Assembly (NCBI GenBank): GCA_037389465.1
Contig: JAZARR010000070.1
Location: 3,438,501-3,502,500, forward strand
DNA: 64,000 bases
Source: Baylisascaris procyonis
Taxonomy: Eukaryota; Nematoda; Chromadorea; Rhabditida; Ascarididae
Direction of reading: 5' to 3'
Position numbers and translations under genes: made by a program. The notes below the pieces were generated by a model that saw only the letters and a program-made list of their open reading frames with translations, was not told where the DNA came from and made no database searches. Below, piece after piece: positions 27,601 through 39,728 of this stretch. Position 1 is the stretch's first letter; each line of letters begins with the position of its first letter.

Positions 27601-30600
27601 GCATCGAGATAGAAGAGGGGAAGTTGACATTAATGCTTCGCATTTCGTTAATACGCGAAATTTGCCCAGGTGAATGAGGGAAGCTGCTGAGTAAAAGATG
27701 TTACTATTTATTCGAAAGGCTGTAGTAGTTGGTCGTAATTAGGATTTTGGATGATTCCTCACTTTGCTTGTATCGTTTATTTCGTCTTTGTGAGAGGTTT
27801 TTAAAAATTTCTTGTTCTTGCTATTTGATGCATCATTTATTGTCGCAACGTTGAATGTTTTCCCTCCCCTCTCCCTCCACCCCCTCCGACTCGACATTTG
27901 ATGAAATACTTACAGATATCAGTGAAGCTATAATTATTCAAGAAGGTTTCATATAAATAAACTGTTTTAGACTCGATGATAAGACTTATTATTAGTACAT
28001 ATCGGTTTGAATTACGGAAAAAAAGAAGTTATAGACTTGTTGATATTACAGGATTTCTTTGGTATTCCCTTCAGCCACGAGCTGCATTTTCTGAGAGTTG
28101 TTTCTTTATGAAATAGAATGAAATGATTAGCAATTCCAAATGTGGCATAATATTTTAGTTTATTATTTTTGCTTATAACGGAGCTGTATTATGATATATT
28201 TAAATAATGCTGCTTATGGAATCAAGTCTTTTTTTTGCAGGTTTTATGGCTCATCTTGAAGTTCTTCTTGCTTTCAGCCGAATTGTGCGTATTGACATTC
28301 GGACTGCTGTTCGGTATATTTTGTTTTATTTTATGTTTACTTCTTTCTTCGTAATGTATCACAAAATTCTGTAACGCCGGAATGTTCTTAAAAGGTTTCC
28401 TTGGAAAGAGACAAATTTGAAAACTTTTCTAAAGTAAGATTGTTTTGAACCAGAATGGTCGAGAGCGTTTATGAAGTTCTCCTCCGTTTCTTATCGTGCT
28501 GAACCTTCCGCCGTTTCTCCTTCTTCCAGAATCATTAATACATTTAATCTAGGGCAAACGAGCTGGTGTTTTTGCCTCGCCATCTCAGCGGCGTCTTTTC
28601 GAGACAGCTCTTCCAACCGCTGTGGTCCTTTTTCCATAAAATTCACTATCATTCGTTCAATATTTAAATAAGCTAACAGCAATAAAAACGAGTTAAAATT
28701 GTTAGTGAATGGAATTCACTGAAAAGTTTCACGTCAAGTTTGATCTAAGTTGGAAGGATGAGAGCAGAACATTCGAGAGAGAGAGGAATTATTGAACTGC
28801 TAGGAGAGGGATGATGGGATGTTTTATTTTTGTAGGACATTTGGATAGTCGAACAAGTATTCGGAATGTGCTCACTGCAACAATGTTCATATCGTTAATA
28901 CACTTGGCATTGCAGAGTGTTCTCGAATTCGCTATTAAAGATGAAGTGAGCCGTTGATCTTTTTTTCTCGAATAGATCACAGTCCCCCTCCCTCTAATTT
29001 ATTATTCAAATGTTGTTTTTACGCGTGTCATCGCCACTTTCTTTTATGCAATATTTTCTGTTTTTTATTGTCACTTATGAACTGTCAGTGGTTATTGGGA
29101 ATAAAATAATTCTGCCTTGATGTATTATCTTTATTTATTTTTTGTTTATTTGAGTGATATTTGTTTCTTTTATTTGCTTTCACTTGAATCTTTCAAGCAT
29201 TTTTTCGTCTTGTTAGAAAAGTAATGTTTTTTTTTGTGTGTTTGTATGATTTTATCTGTGAGCATTAACTGCTTGAATTTGCAGCACTACATGGTTGAGG
29301 ATCCCACTGAATTCAATTTATATGCTCATGGTGGTATGGGATTCTGGATGATCTCCTCTGGTGTTTTTGTTATTGTAAGTCCATTCATATACGATTTTAA
29401 TTTATAAGTGATGAAAGATGCATCCTCTGCTATAGTGGCGAAGTTGTTTCAGATGTTATTTAAAAAGACACTTGCATTCCAATATCCCAACCAAATGTAC
29501 AAACGTTTTACTCGCTTGGCTGTCCGTCGGGTGGAATATTTCAGTGAAGAAAACGACTAATTTCTTTTAGAACAAATCTGGGTACTGTTCTTGAGCCCTG
29601 TTCATTCGATACCGCAAAAAAAACGATTTCAGCAATGATAATGAACATGAGTTCGTAAATTTCTATTGTTTGTTCCTTATCAATATTTCCGTCTTTGCAG
29701 TTGGTCAAAAATTTCCGGCTGTTTTCTTTTCCTGCTTTCCAGCAATGCAAAAAAGTAAGAGTAAATGCAGATTAAAATCACAGAATGTTTAAGTGGTACT
29801 GTTATAAAAGATAGGCTGCAGAGATGGTGCATATGAATAACCGCACATTGCAAAGGTGATCTTTGCATACTTCAATAGCAAAGTATAGAAACAAAATTGA
29901 AATTAATTTGCATAAACAAAACAGGTTTCATTATTGCGCAATGGAGGTTGTATGAACTGAGAAATTAGTGAAATAAGATAAATTGACTTGTCCCTTAGGG
30001 AATTTTTTATTGTGGGTTGCAAAAGCGTTGTGAATATCGTAATAAGCGAGTAAAGGTGTAATTGATAGTGTTTATTTCAGGTTTATTCCATAGCATGTCT
30101 CTTGCCGTATACATGCATTCGTCGTTTCGTCACTCTCCCAGGTAATTAGAGATTAGCCAGCTTTCTTTTCATCGTCACTGCTTTTTTATGACCAAATACA
30201 TAGTTTATTCTTGTTGCAGTAATCAACAGCTGCAGGGGGAGGGGAGACAGTTCGGTTTAGAAAGTCATTCGGTATCAGCCCTTAACACTGTACTACTAAC
30301 AGCCTAGTACCTATGACAGCAATTCCACTGATAGTACTCTTGATTATTACTAACGGTGCCAGTACTGGTAGCTATGATAATGTCCATATTGCGATTTTTT
30401 CGCCGCCATATAGTATAGCTACAAGTACAGTCTCGTACTAGAACAGCCATAAGAATCCTAGTGCCCTTGGTGAGAAATTGAATAATAGGAATGCGCTAAT
30501 ATTCTCAAAGGTGATAAAATATTAACCAACACCTAAAACTGCAACTTTCATCCGATTTAAGTGCTAGTGATCTGTAAATCAGAAATAACCCTAAGAATTT

Positions 30601-33600
30601 CATTCGTTTGCAAACTATCGAGGATTGTGAAGCTGTAAGACTGCGGATCTAAAATTATTTTTTTGCATTGTAAGGCTATAAGAAAATATTAGGTATTATG
30701 GGGCAGTAAACTTTATAGACTTGCTGCATACAATGACATGAAATTACTTTATTTGGTATAAATGCCGTGTGTGGCAATCTAGTGATGTCATATCTTATAA
30801 AATTTTGATCACAGATTGAAAGATGAATATAAGATGGACTTCCGGCGAATGTGGTGAAATCCCACGACGCCACTGCGTTAAATTTTGCCGTTCCGCTAGT
30901 TTGGCAGGCCGAACTCGAGTGAATTTCCCTTGTGCTCCGCTTCCCCTTTGTTGACTGTTGTCCTTACCGCGGAGTTTTTTTTTGCCTGGACTGGAGCTGG
31001 TCCCTTGGTCTTAGCTATGTTTGACGTTATAAAAGTTTCATCCTGCAAAACTGCTAAAACAACTCTTTCCATTCTCGAATCCACCCGGCAGGATTTTCAA
31101 AGTTCTGTCGATTAGATTTTGAAGAGAGAAAAATTGCTTTTGATTGTTCGAACGAATGGATTCCATGCGGTGTGTTGCGGGATGTCATGGGTTTGCTTGA
31201 GTTAGTACCGATTGCATTTCGGAAATGGAGAGAATAATTTTGAAAGTTTTATAAGACAGAACGTTTACAACGTTAGACGCACATGTGACAAGCTTGAACA
31301 CCGGGCAAAATAAAATTTCGCGGTAATGACAACAGGCAGCAAAAAGCAGGAGAGGCAGTAGGAGGGCAGATCCGCTGGGTTTGGCTGGCCAGACTGACAG
31401 AACTTTACGAAATGCCGTTTTGGGATGACCACCACGATGGGTATAGTGAGACGACCAAATGTTTGAAGCTCACATGGAAAAGCGAATGTTTTGTGAAATG
31501 GAGTCTTGCTTCGGGAAGTCCCCCGACAAGAGACGATTTTGTCGGGTCAGTAGTCCCGACAAAACCATCCAGCAAGAGGCACATCATGCTAGGTGAAGCT
31601 GTGCTCTGTTGGTGCGGTGAAATGCTCAAGTCATATTTTCAATTAAAGTTATGCGTAGTTAATAGAGAGGTTGTGTGCTAATCGTTTAGCTATTGCAATT
31701 TGCAATGAAGGTATTATATTTTCATGTGTCCGTTTTAAGAGTTATAGTATGATGTGCTTGTAGAATTATCCCATAGCTGGGATATAAAGGGCGGAGAAAT
31801 GATTTGCGGGGAATCCACCAAAGTGGATAGATTTGTCGTAGCTTAGCTAGTAAGTTTCACCAAAACTAGCTTGAGATTGCTTTTCAAGCAATAACTGTTC
31901 AAATCAGTGGGGTAGGAATAGTATCAACACCCATTCGTTGACCTATCTAGAAAGTGTAAGAGGTGACTGATGATAAAATTAATAAAACAAATCGAGAAGG
32001 TTGCCTATGTTGTGTTGATAAGGTTGTATATTCTCTTCAACAAAGCACAGCCAATGAAATTTTATCATTACCAAAACGAATAAAAACTCTGAAATGACAG
32101 GAAGGAATTAGTCATCAGAAATATGCTTATTAAAGATGTAACATTTCTATTTCAGTAGCATTTAATATTATGTCAGTTACGTATTAATAGCCCGATCGAT
32201 GAGTTGAATATTTCCGCTTTCAGCAAAGTGTTCGTTTTATGCGTATTGCTTGATGCTTGCACTATTGAACGCGGCACAAATGATTGGTGCAGCACTCATC
32301 TTGACCGATTGTCTCGATGGCATGTGGTTCGTTTTTCTTTTACATATTCAGTCTAAAAAGATGAAGCGGTACCAAAGAGGGAGCAAGTAGGGTTGAGAAT
32401 ATCCTTTAAACCTTTCCTTTAAGTGTGCCATTACCTCAAATATGATAACTTTGAAAGGCAATCCAGTAAGTCGCCAAAGTTCCCCAAATCATCCATTTCT
32501 GTATTATGAAAATAATCAGAAGATTAAAGAAAAAGTCTTGGTTGCATCTCAAAAGGGAAGGTTGTTATGAACAGTCTTCGGTACTCCCTTTCATGAATCT
32601 AAGTAAGCTAACGTTGGTTGTATGGGTCTTCCGAGTATTTGCATTGATGTCGAATATTTCACTGCAGTATCGTCGATCTGACAACATTTGCATATTTCAC
32701 GCTATATACACCGCTGGTCTACTTCGTTTTCCTGAGACGTTCACTCAAGTATGCTTTATCTTCTATATTTCTGTAGTTCTTTTATGCCTTTTTGGGGCAT
32801 CTGGTTTCATTTATGCGATCCAATCCATATTTCTTTTGAACTTTTAGTATTTGAAATTGAATGGAAGTGGAATGAGGCCTGTTTTCGTTTCATGAGAACG
32901 CTTTGCTCGATATTGCCTTGCATAGACAGATTGCAATATTTTTCTTTCATGAGATGTTGAAACACGTTGTTTCTCGTTATTCTTTCTCTTCGAATTGTCA
33001 CCTCAATGAAATTAATCTATATATTCTCATAATTTCAGATTTGTTCAAGTTTTATAGATAATAGTTACTATCAGAATAATATTTTTTGTGAACTGTTTTA
33101 ATATAACAAAAAAAGAAATTATTTATTGAAGTGAATTCTACTAATGGAGAATGAATTGCTGCATACTTCACTGTTCAATTTCCAGTGCGAACACTTCAAA
33201 CGGCGGTGGACCATTGTTTTCGTACCGAAAACAGAAAGATGAAGCGATAACTGGGGATTTGCCTGATGCAGCCACATATTATCCACGCTTCTCAGGTTGC
33301 TTTACTTAATCTCCTTCCTTCTTAATGTTGATTTTCTTAGTTCTGCTTTTTATATGCTTATTCGGAGATGTCAAATCTGGAAATTTTTTATTATGAGGGA
33401 TTGTCGCATTCTTTGATTCTGTGGAACTCTTCAAAGGGGCATCCTTCGCAATCTTAGAATGTTGATGAAAGAATATCGTACTATTAATTTCGAGTGCAAG
33501 ACTTCAGTGACCTTTCATTTGAACGAACATCCGGTCGTCTTTCATCCCTCTCCTGCTCACTTTTCCTTCCTCGAAGGTTATGAACCTGTCCCATTGTTAA

Positions 33601-34284
33601 TATTTGAAAGTATTGCGCTTTGATAACTTCCAAGCCTTCGATGCTGCTATATATAGTGTAATTGGTGTAAAAATGAAATCGCCATGCTGGAATTGAGCTC
33701 ATTGAATTTATTTGAATGAAATGTTAAAACTGCGGCCAATTACCTTTTCCTTCACTGCAATTCTGTGTTCTTTTCTTGTTTTCATTTTTAAATCTGAACG
33801 GAAAATTCTCACCTTCATTCTTTCTGTTCTGTTCTCATTCATACTTCTCGCTGATAAACGGTATGTCGACAAATCTTCAGGTCTCACATCGCCTTCCTAC
33901 GATGACCTGTTTGACTGTGATGGAGGCGTACGGACGCGATTTGGTATGGGTGCAGCGATCGATTCGGATTTCTATCAACAAACCGATCTGGATCAGATGC
34001 GATCTGGTGATCCGTTCAATTACAGTGCACCACTGATGATGTCACAACGTACGCCTGATTCCACAGTCACCACTCATGTCGACTTTGATTACTCACCCGA
34101 TTATCACGGTGGAGTGAACTCATTTGAGGAGCGAATCGTCTCGATGAAGCCATCGCATTATGATGTTGGCAGCACGCACTCATTCGGTACTGGACCACGG
34201 CATCTGAGAGGACTCGGTCCCAACGGTACGCTCATCTTCACCGATGACAATGACGTCTGTGCTAAGGAGAGTCCCGAGAAATAA
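24625..34284 (+). CDS. tpra-1: TPRA1/TPRA40-like seven-transmembrane protein
   Basis: Eleven exons: 24625-24872, 26420-26552, 27172-27261, 28241-28313, 28836-28945, 29285-29374, 30081-30141, 32224-32326, 32668-32748, 33186-33295 and 33881-34284. All phases agree and give 500 residues. From memory, the core follows human TPRA1 (GPR175) closely: [16 protein letters not shown] at 83-98, RSPIF at 116-120, VRCLVSMS at 137-144, FGLLFGHL at 177-184, [11 protein letters not shown] at 229-239, and FSYRKQKDE at 341-349 just after the last helix. Seven hydrophobic segments fall near 88-106, 121-143, 160-182, 193-211, 237-258, 273-295 and 307-325. The N terminus carries N-glycosylation sequons NAS (25) and NHT (51); the tail of about 170 residues is rich in Ser, Asp and Pro. 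The family is membrane-bound with poorly known function. The start chosen is the first in-frame ATG; the frame is open back to 24556, so a slightly longer N terminus or an upstream exon is possible. Family assignment is firm; orthology is inferred. Confidence 0.93.
27341..27414. repeat. exact 37-bp tandem duplication
   Basis: Two identical 37-base copies (27341-27377 and 27378-27414) beginning TTCCTCGCTGCTATGGCGCC lie in the third intron of the TPRA1-like gene. Perfect identity suggests a recent slippage event or possibly an assembly artefact. Confidence 0.97.
31537..31564. repeat. 10-bp inverted repeat hairpin
   Basis: TTTTGTCGGG and CCCGACAAAA flank an 8-base loop. CCCCGACAAG just upstream (31521-31530) is a partial further copy of one arm. 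It lies within a TPRA1 intron. Confidence 0.9.
31831..31916 (+). other. tRNA-like sequence (degenerate)
   Basis: It contains an A-box-like TAGCTTAGCTAGTAAG, a central hairpin ATTGCTT-TTC-AAGCAAT, and a T-arm-like ACTG-TTCAAAT-CAGT with a seven-base loop. The outer ends do not pair as an acceptor stem, so it is more likely a tRNA-derived repeat than a tRNA gene. It sits in the long TPRA1 intron. Confidence 0.25.
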
Positions 34285-34637
34285 AATGCAGTGCGAAAAA
34301 ATGGCTGATGTTGGTCTCATGATTTTTCAGAGTTAATTATTGCGTCGTCATTGATGTGAGGTTTCTTTATCGTACTAAGAGGCGATATGTTTGCGTTTTT
34401 TAAACGATACGGCATTGGCAAATTTTGGTGTTAATTTTTGTGGTGATGCGAAGAGTGCAGAAGTGGTCGGGCATTCGGGCATCTTTGCAAGGGTGATTAT
34501 GAAAAGTTGATCTGTTTTGTTTCTATTTTCATTGCATTCGTATATTTTCTTTTTTGCATACCGCTTATTAATTCTCAATGCCTGTTTCACTCACTTTCTA
34601 GACGCTCTGTTTTCTTTGTTGAACACCGTTGTGTGTA

Positions 34638-34643
34638 AATAAA
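34638..34643 (+). terminator. poly(A) signal of the TPRA1-like gene
   Basis: AATAAA lies about 350 bases after the TGA/TAA-type stop at 34284, at a spacing typical of a nematode 3' UTR, and is followed by a T-rich stretch. It is the first AATAAA past the immediate stop region. Confidence 0.6.
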
Positions 34644-34790
34644 TACCTTTGCGTTTCCCACTTTTATTTGTGCTTATCTCAAAGCTTTCTTCGCCACTTA
34701 TCAGTCCTTTTGGTTGTTCTTCGCATGATATCACTGTGCTGACGAGTCATTAAAAGAGGAGCTAATAAAACAGGGAAAAGCACGTAACAA

Positions 34791-34807
34791 ATTAGTTTCA
34801 GGTAAGT
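34791..34807 (+). other. abutting splice acceptor and donor motif
   Basis: ATTAGTTTCAG is directly followed by GTAAGT, the arrangement of a recursive splice site or zero-length exon. It lies 160 bp past the proposed TPRA1 poly(A) signal. No transcript unit is known to span it, so this may be coincidence. Confidence 0.25.
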
Positions 34808-37180
34808 TGACATCGAAAATGCTTTGATAGAGTTTTATTTATGTGCTTCTCGGATCTGTGCCAAGCAATGATACGTTTGGGAATTTTCTCGTCACTACAG
34901 TGCTTCTGTATATTGTGTTTGTAATATTATGAGCTTATGTATTGCCTTTTTCCATTTAAATTCTGTGCACTTGATCTATTACGAATGCTAATTGAGTGAG
35001 GGTAAGGCTGCTGGTCACTGCAAAAGCATCTCATGCATACTAGACAACCGTGGTTCGGCGTTCTTGTCAGCTAGTTTGATTATAGTTCTTATTGCAGCTT
35101 TGAAGGGTTCATAAAAAATTTATTTATTAAGAGTTTTATGAATGGATTTTGGAGTGTTTTCTCTCTTCCGGTATTTAAATGTTCAGCCAAAATCGAGTTG
35201 GGATTCTGTGTTAATTGAAATCAAACGAAACCACCCCTAAATTTGCATGTTGCTACAATTGAAATAAATCGTCCGAATAATTCAAATATGAAATTAACCG
35301 TTGTAAAAGTCATCGTTGATGAATGAGCATAACGAATCGAAAAGAAGTTTCTAAAGATATTTTATAGAATATTCAATGAATTTCCCGATTGCAGAAAAGA
35401 TTTTCGGAAGCGTTCGCTTATATATATATAGCCAAGATGCTTGATATTCTCTCGCTCTCTCCTATGGTCTCTTATAATTGTGCGGATATTGTGAGTGTCT
35501 CTGTATTTTATGTACATTACAAATGTATTCGGGTCGCATAGAAGAAAACATTTTTTGAAACGAAGGCAAACGGAGTGAGTGTCGTTGAGAGGCACTTCCA
35601 ATTGCGATTCGACGCCTATTTGAGTTGCGTGTTCTGTGGTTGATGTTATGAGGCGGCATCAACTATATCCACCCGTCTTCGGTTTATGGATAAATAGATT
35701 CTCGTTACGCATATATTTTATATGTGCAAATGTTTTTGACTCCAATAAAAGGCTGTAAAATTCCACTAATCTAGAGCTTGTTTAAAAATTGAGAAAGCTG
35801 GTTTGCATGCGTAAAGCAACGTGGGTCGAAGACGGGATCACCAAAAAGGTTTTCCACTCCAGTGGTAGTCTGACACCGGATGAAATAAGTCAGTCCAGAA
35901 GTGATGCCCGTCTGCTCATTAGCGTGCTGTTCGTATGAGAGCATTTTGAATTTGTTGAATTGAGGAACATCGGTGACCTCATGTCACAGAAAATGCGTTG
36001 AGTATAGAAATGAGATTTATGTAGTGGAGACTGTTGAATCAGATAGAGGTCATCTCACTTTCGATTCTTTTAATTTAAGAACTCAGCGGTAGATCTCCGA
36101 CTGAGCAGCCCTCTGATGTGCTACATATTCACGACGTGTGAATGATTTTGACTTTTACATTGCTGTTCTTTGTTTTGCATAAAAGGTGATCTGTTTGCTA
36201 GAATTTTGCCTTTTTATAACCTTTTTTATGCTTGAAACATACACTACTTACGTTTACATTACATTCTCAGCATCCAATGTGCCCAAAGCAAAGTAGAATA
36301 AAAACAAAGCATAAATCCTTGGGAGACACTCGATGATTTGTTCTATAGCCCAACGAAGCAGTAAATTAATCAGATTTCGTGTAAATCGGTCAAGTGTATC
36401 AATTGCTTTGTGCATCATCCAAGTCTACAATATTATACAAAAAAAGAATTTGTTTGAAACAATTTTGGAGGCATTAAACGTTTTGCACTAAAATTGTCTC
36501 TCATTTGCAGAAATTAGTTTTTGTTATCGGGATGTGCAATTTATAAATCTCTAAAGTTACAACTGTTATTTAATCGGCGAACTTGTACAGCGTGCACTTA
36601 GCAAACGTCGTCTTCAAAAATGCGATTCCATTACAACAACATTAATGTTGCACAATTGGAGGGGATTTGAAAGAAATTAAAATTTTTTATTTGTCTTGGT
36701 CAAATACAAATTAAGTTTTTGAATCGCAGCAAAAGTTAATCCGACAAACAAATACCTGAGAAGTTCTCATCTAGGGGCATTGCAAATACATGTACTATTA
36801 AATCGGAAGCGAATATTTTGAATAGAATTTGTTACGCATGAAATTCGCTTTTTTTTAATTTCAACATTCATATCATCTGATGAAATGAGCACTTCAACAG
36901 CCAATCCACAATGCTTAACTGATTACCACTGTTCGATCTTTATATGGATTGAAATTTGGCGGACAAAGAGATATAGCTATTTTCAGAACTTCCCGCTGTA
37001 CTTTATTAGTTTTCACTGGGGATAATGGAGTTGAAAAGTTTCAATCGTTTTATTCTAATTGAAATACGGAGCCGAAGAGATTAAGTTTCGAGAATACAAA
37101 TTGCCGGAGAAAACGTATTTTGGCTGTTTTATCATAACCGTTGCTAATCATTTATAATGCTGAATATATGAAAGTGATAA

Positions 37181-37280
37181 AAAGTAATAAATGAGTTAAT
37201 GAGTAATAAATTTGTCACTGATCTTTGGAGTAATAAATGGGAATAGATAATAAATGGAAGTTAATAAGTAATAAAATATA
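37181..37280. repeat. degenerate AGTAATAAATG-type repeat
   Basis: Variants of AGTAATAAATG recur about six times in 100 bases with irregular spacing. As a result the plus strand carries a cluster of AATAAA hexamers. No gene ends immediately upstream. Confidence 0.7.
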
Positions 37281-39691
37281 AGAGGCACATTTTATATACA
37301 TCAGTGTAGAGTATGTAGATTTATGAATAATGCGAATACACCTCATTGCCATCACATCGATGCTCCGCTCTTGTGCATAAATTAAGCGACTCTATTTTCT
37401 TTGCTAATATCCTATTGCCGTGCGAAATATATGGCGAAATGCAAGTACTTTGTAAATGTCAACGTTAATCGAAGGCTTACCTGCACTATATTTCGTTTAC
37501 ATCTGAAACGTTCATTTCCTCTCAAAGAGGTTACATCTGGTGGAGTGGAGGGTCTCGCAAACAACAAAAGATGGGCAGCTTTTGCTCGCTGAATCAATGA
37601 TAAAATTTCGATGTCAGTGAAAATTCCGCCGCAATAGGCGTAACAAAGTGTAACGAGAAAGTGAAACATTAGTGTTTTGTATGTGAAGCAATCTTGTGAT
37701 TGCCCACATATAAATATAATAAGAATTAATATTTATGAGGGGTGAGGCATGGCATTTTTCAATTATTGATGCCCATTGGCACTGCAAATATTCTCGAATA
37801 GAAGAGAATTACAAATGATGATAATCGCTTGATTCTATGAAAATTATGAAACAAAAACTTTAAAATATTATTGAAGATAAATAAAATATATGACATTTCC
37901 AAAAAAATGATGAATACCGTACATAAAGATCATAGATGCGTATTTTTGTAATCAAGTTCAAACAAAAAAAAAAACCAATCCTCACCTTTCATTGCACGAA
38001 TAACATAGACGATTGCATCAGTATTCGACAATCACTGCTTGCATACCGTCATCACAATGAAGACGTTTCACTAAGTTAATGTTGTCATACAACATACCTA
38101 GGCTATGCTCATTAAGAAATGTTATTTCCATTTCAATTCATCCCAATTTGAAATTTTCTCAAACATGCGCTTACCATAATCCCCACGACCTTAAACAGCG
38201 AAATGGAGGATATGTATGATCGGAAATAAGCTGCACGATAAGTGGTGACAATAAAAACAGTTTAATGAGTGTTCCTTTAGAGTTTGCAACGCTCGATTCA
38301 AGGATTGATTCAGAATATGCTAATTTAAGAAATTCACTTAGTTTTTGAAATCAGACAAATCAATTCAACTAGTTACATAAGGACGCTAAAGTATTAACGT
38401 TGTGCTAAATAATCCATTTCCCATCCAAACCAACTGGCTGGCTATACAACTCTCAAGAAACATATTTTCTGTTTCATGTTTGTGTTGCATCGTAATAAGC
38501 TCCATATGAGAGGCGTTGCTTTCACGCTGCGAAATTCGATTTGTGGTCTTCAAGGTGTTTTCGACTTTGCAATAGACCTTAGTGACGTTGTAGTAATGTG
38601 TTGGTCAAATGTAATGTAGAGGCAAATGGGCTATATAGAAGGACGGGGAAATTAGGCGCAGAACTTCCCAGTATGACGAGCTGGGACTTGACTTGAAGCT
38701 GAATTACCTGGGAAGATTGCGCTACAATGAAAATTCCAGTGCCAGAAGCAGATCTCAAAATAAGACATTTTCCACTTCGGTGATAAATTGCTACTGCGAC
38801 CTAGGCGATACTTGATAGTAATAGGCATATCGCGAAGATATCCTGTGGGTTTTGATGAGAAACTCGACTAGTGGGTTGGTGTGAAGGTTTCCTTAGGGTT
38901 AAGCAGTTATTGGCAGCTAGGATGATGCTGCCGAAATGGCTGATTTTTACCCGTTGGCTGTCGTTTTTCAACTTTAGCGATTTTATTAGTAATAAAGATA
39001 TAGACCGCAGTGTTTCTTTAAAGATCGTCGCATTCTCTTGTGCACGTTTTACAAGGCTTTTCGAGAATATCACTTCGTAGTGCTGTGTTATCTAGTGATT
39101 TGGAAATGAAGTTGAAATTCACCATTTATCTTATTTAAATCAGCTATAGGATGTGTGTTTTTCTATCACATGCTTCTAATGCATAAACTAATGGTAACCT
39201 GACAAAACTGACCATACAATTGGATACTTGTATTTAATGTTCAGTTCACATTTCTTTCCTCATTAAATATGCATAGGAACGTTTATAGGAAAGGACAAGG
39301 CTTTGGCTATGATGACATCCATCGAATGTTAAGCATTGGCGTGTTTTTCATTTCACAACGTCTGAAATAAATAAAAATAAATAAATGTAGAAACCATTAT
39401 CTCAAGTGATTAATGGGAGAAGAATTTAGATAAACGTTTGTTACCGAGATTGAAATCATGACTCTTTTTTTTGCAGTTAGAGAGTAATATAAGATTTCAT
39501 TAATTAAAATTCAATGGAAACTCTGTAACACTGCGTTATCATAAAGCGACATCCATTGAAAATGGCAATTGATAAAGATTTTGTTGATATATTTCACGTC
39601 GCAGATTTCGCATTGAATTTTTTTCGAATGTGGTTGTCCCCTTCCCTTTTCGTTGAATTTCTTTCACCAGGAGGTTGTTAACGATTTGATT

Positions 39692-39728
39692 TTTCACTTT
39701 AGGTTTATGGTACGGGTTGGATGGCAGT
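39692..39728 (+). other. 5' acceptor and leader of RIOK1
   Basis: TTTTTCACTTTAG ends at 39702 and is followed by a 26-base leader to the ATG at 39729. Nematode genes often carry such an acceptor just before the start codon for spliced-leader trans-splicing. A cis intron in the 5' UTR is the alternative. No spliced-leader gene is in this window. Confidence 0.4.

Larger units (their letters stand above)
30142..32223. other. long TPRA1 intron with repeat-like content
   Basis: This 2.1-kb intron is the longest in the gene. Its middle part (about 30.86-31.64 kb) is more GC-rich than other introns, has overlapping open frames of 60-90 codons on both strands, a GC-rich hairpin and a tRNA-like segment. 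This is the pattern of an inserted repeat, but no family is identified. Confidence 0.35.
34644..39702. other. intergenic, no recognisable gene
   Basis: Five kilobases between the TPRA1-like and RIOK1 genes, both on the plus strand. Open frames are short and without recognisable domains. It holds an isolated combined acceptor/donor motif at 34791-34807 and an AATAAA-rich degenerate repeat near 37.2 kb. The upstream region of RIOK1 lies at its right end. Confidence 0.55.

Noticed and set aside
32506..32847. 113-codon plus-strand frame overlapping a TPRA1 exon
   Set aside because: It runs across the true exon at 32668-32748 in a different frame, so it is a shadow frame.
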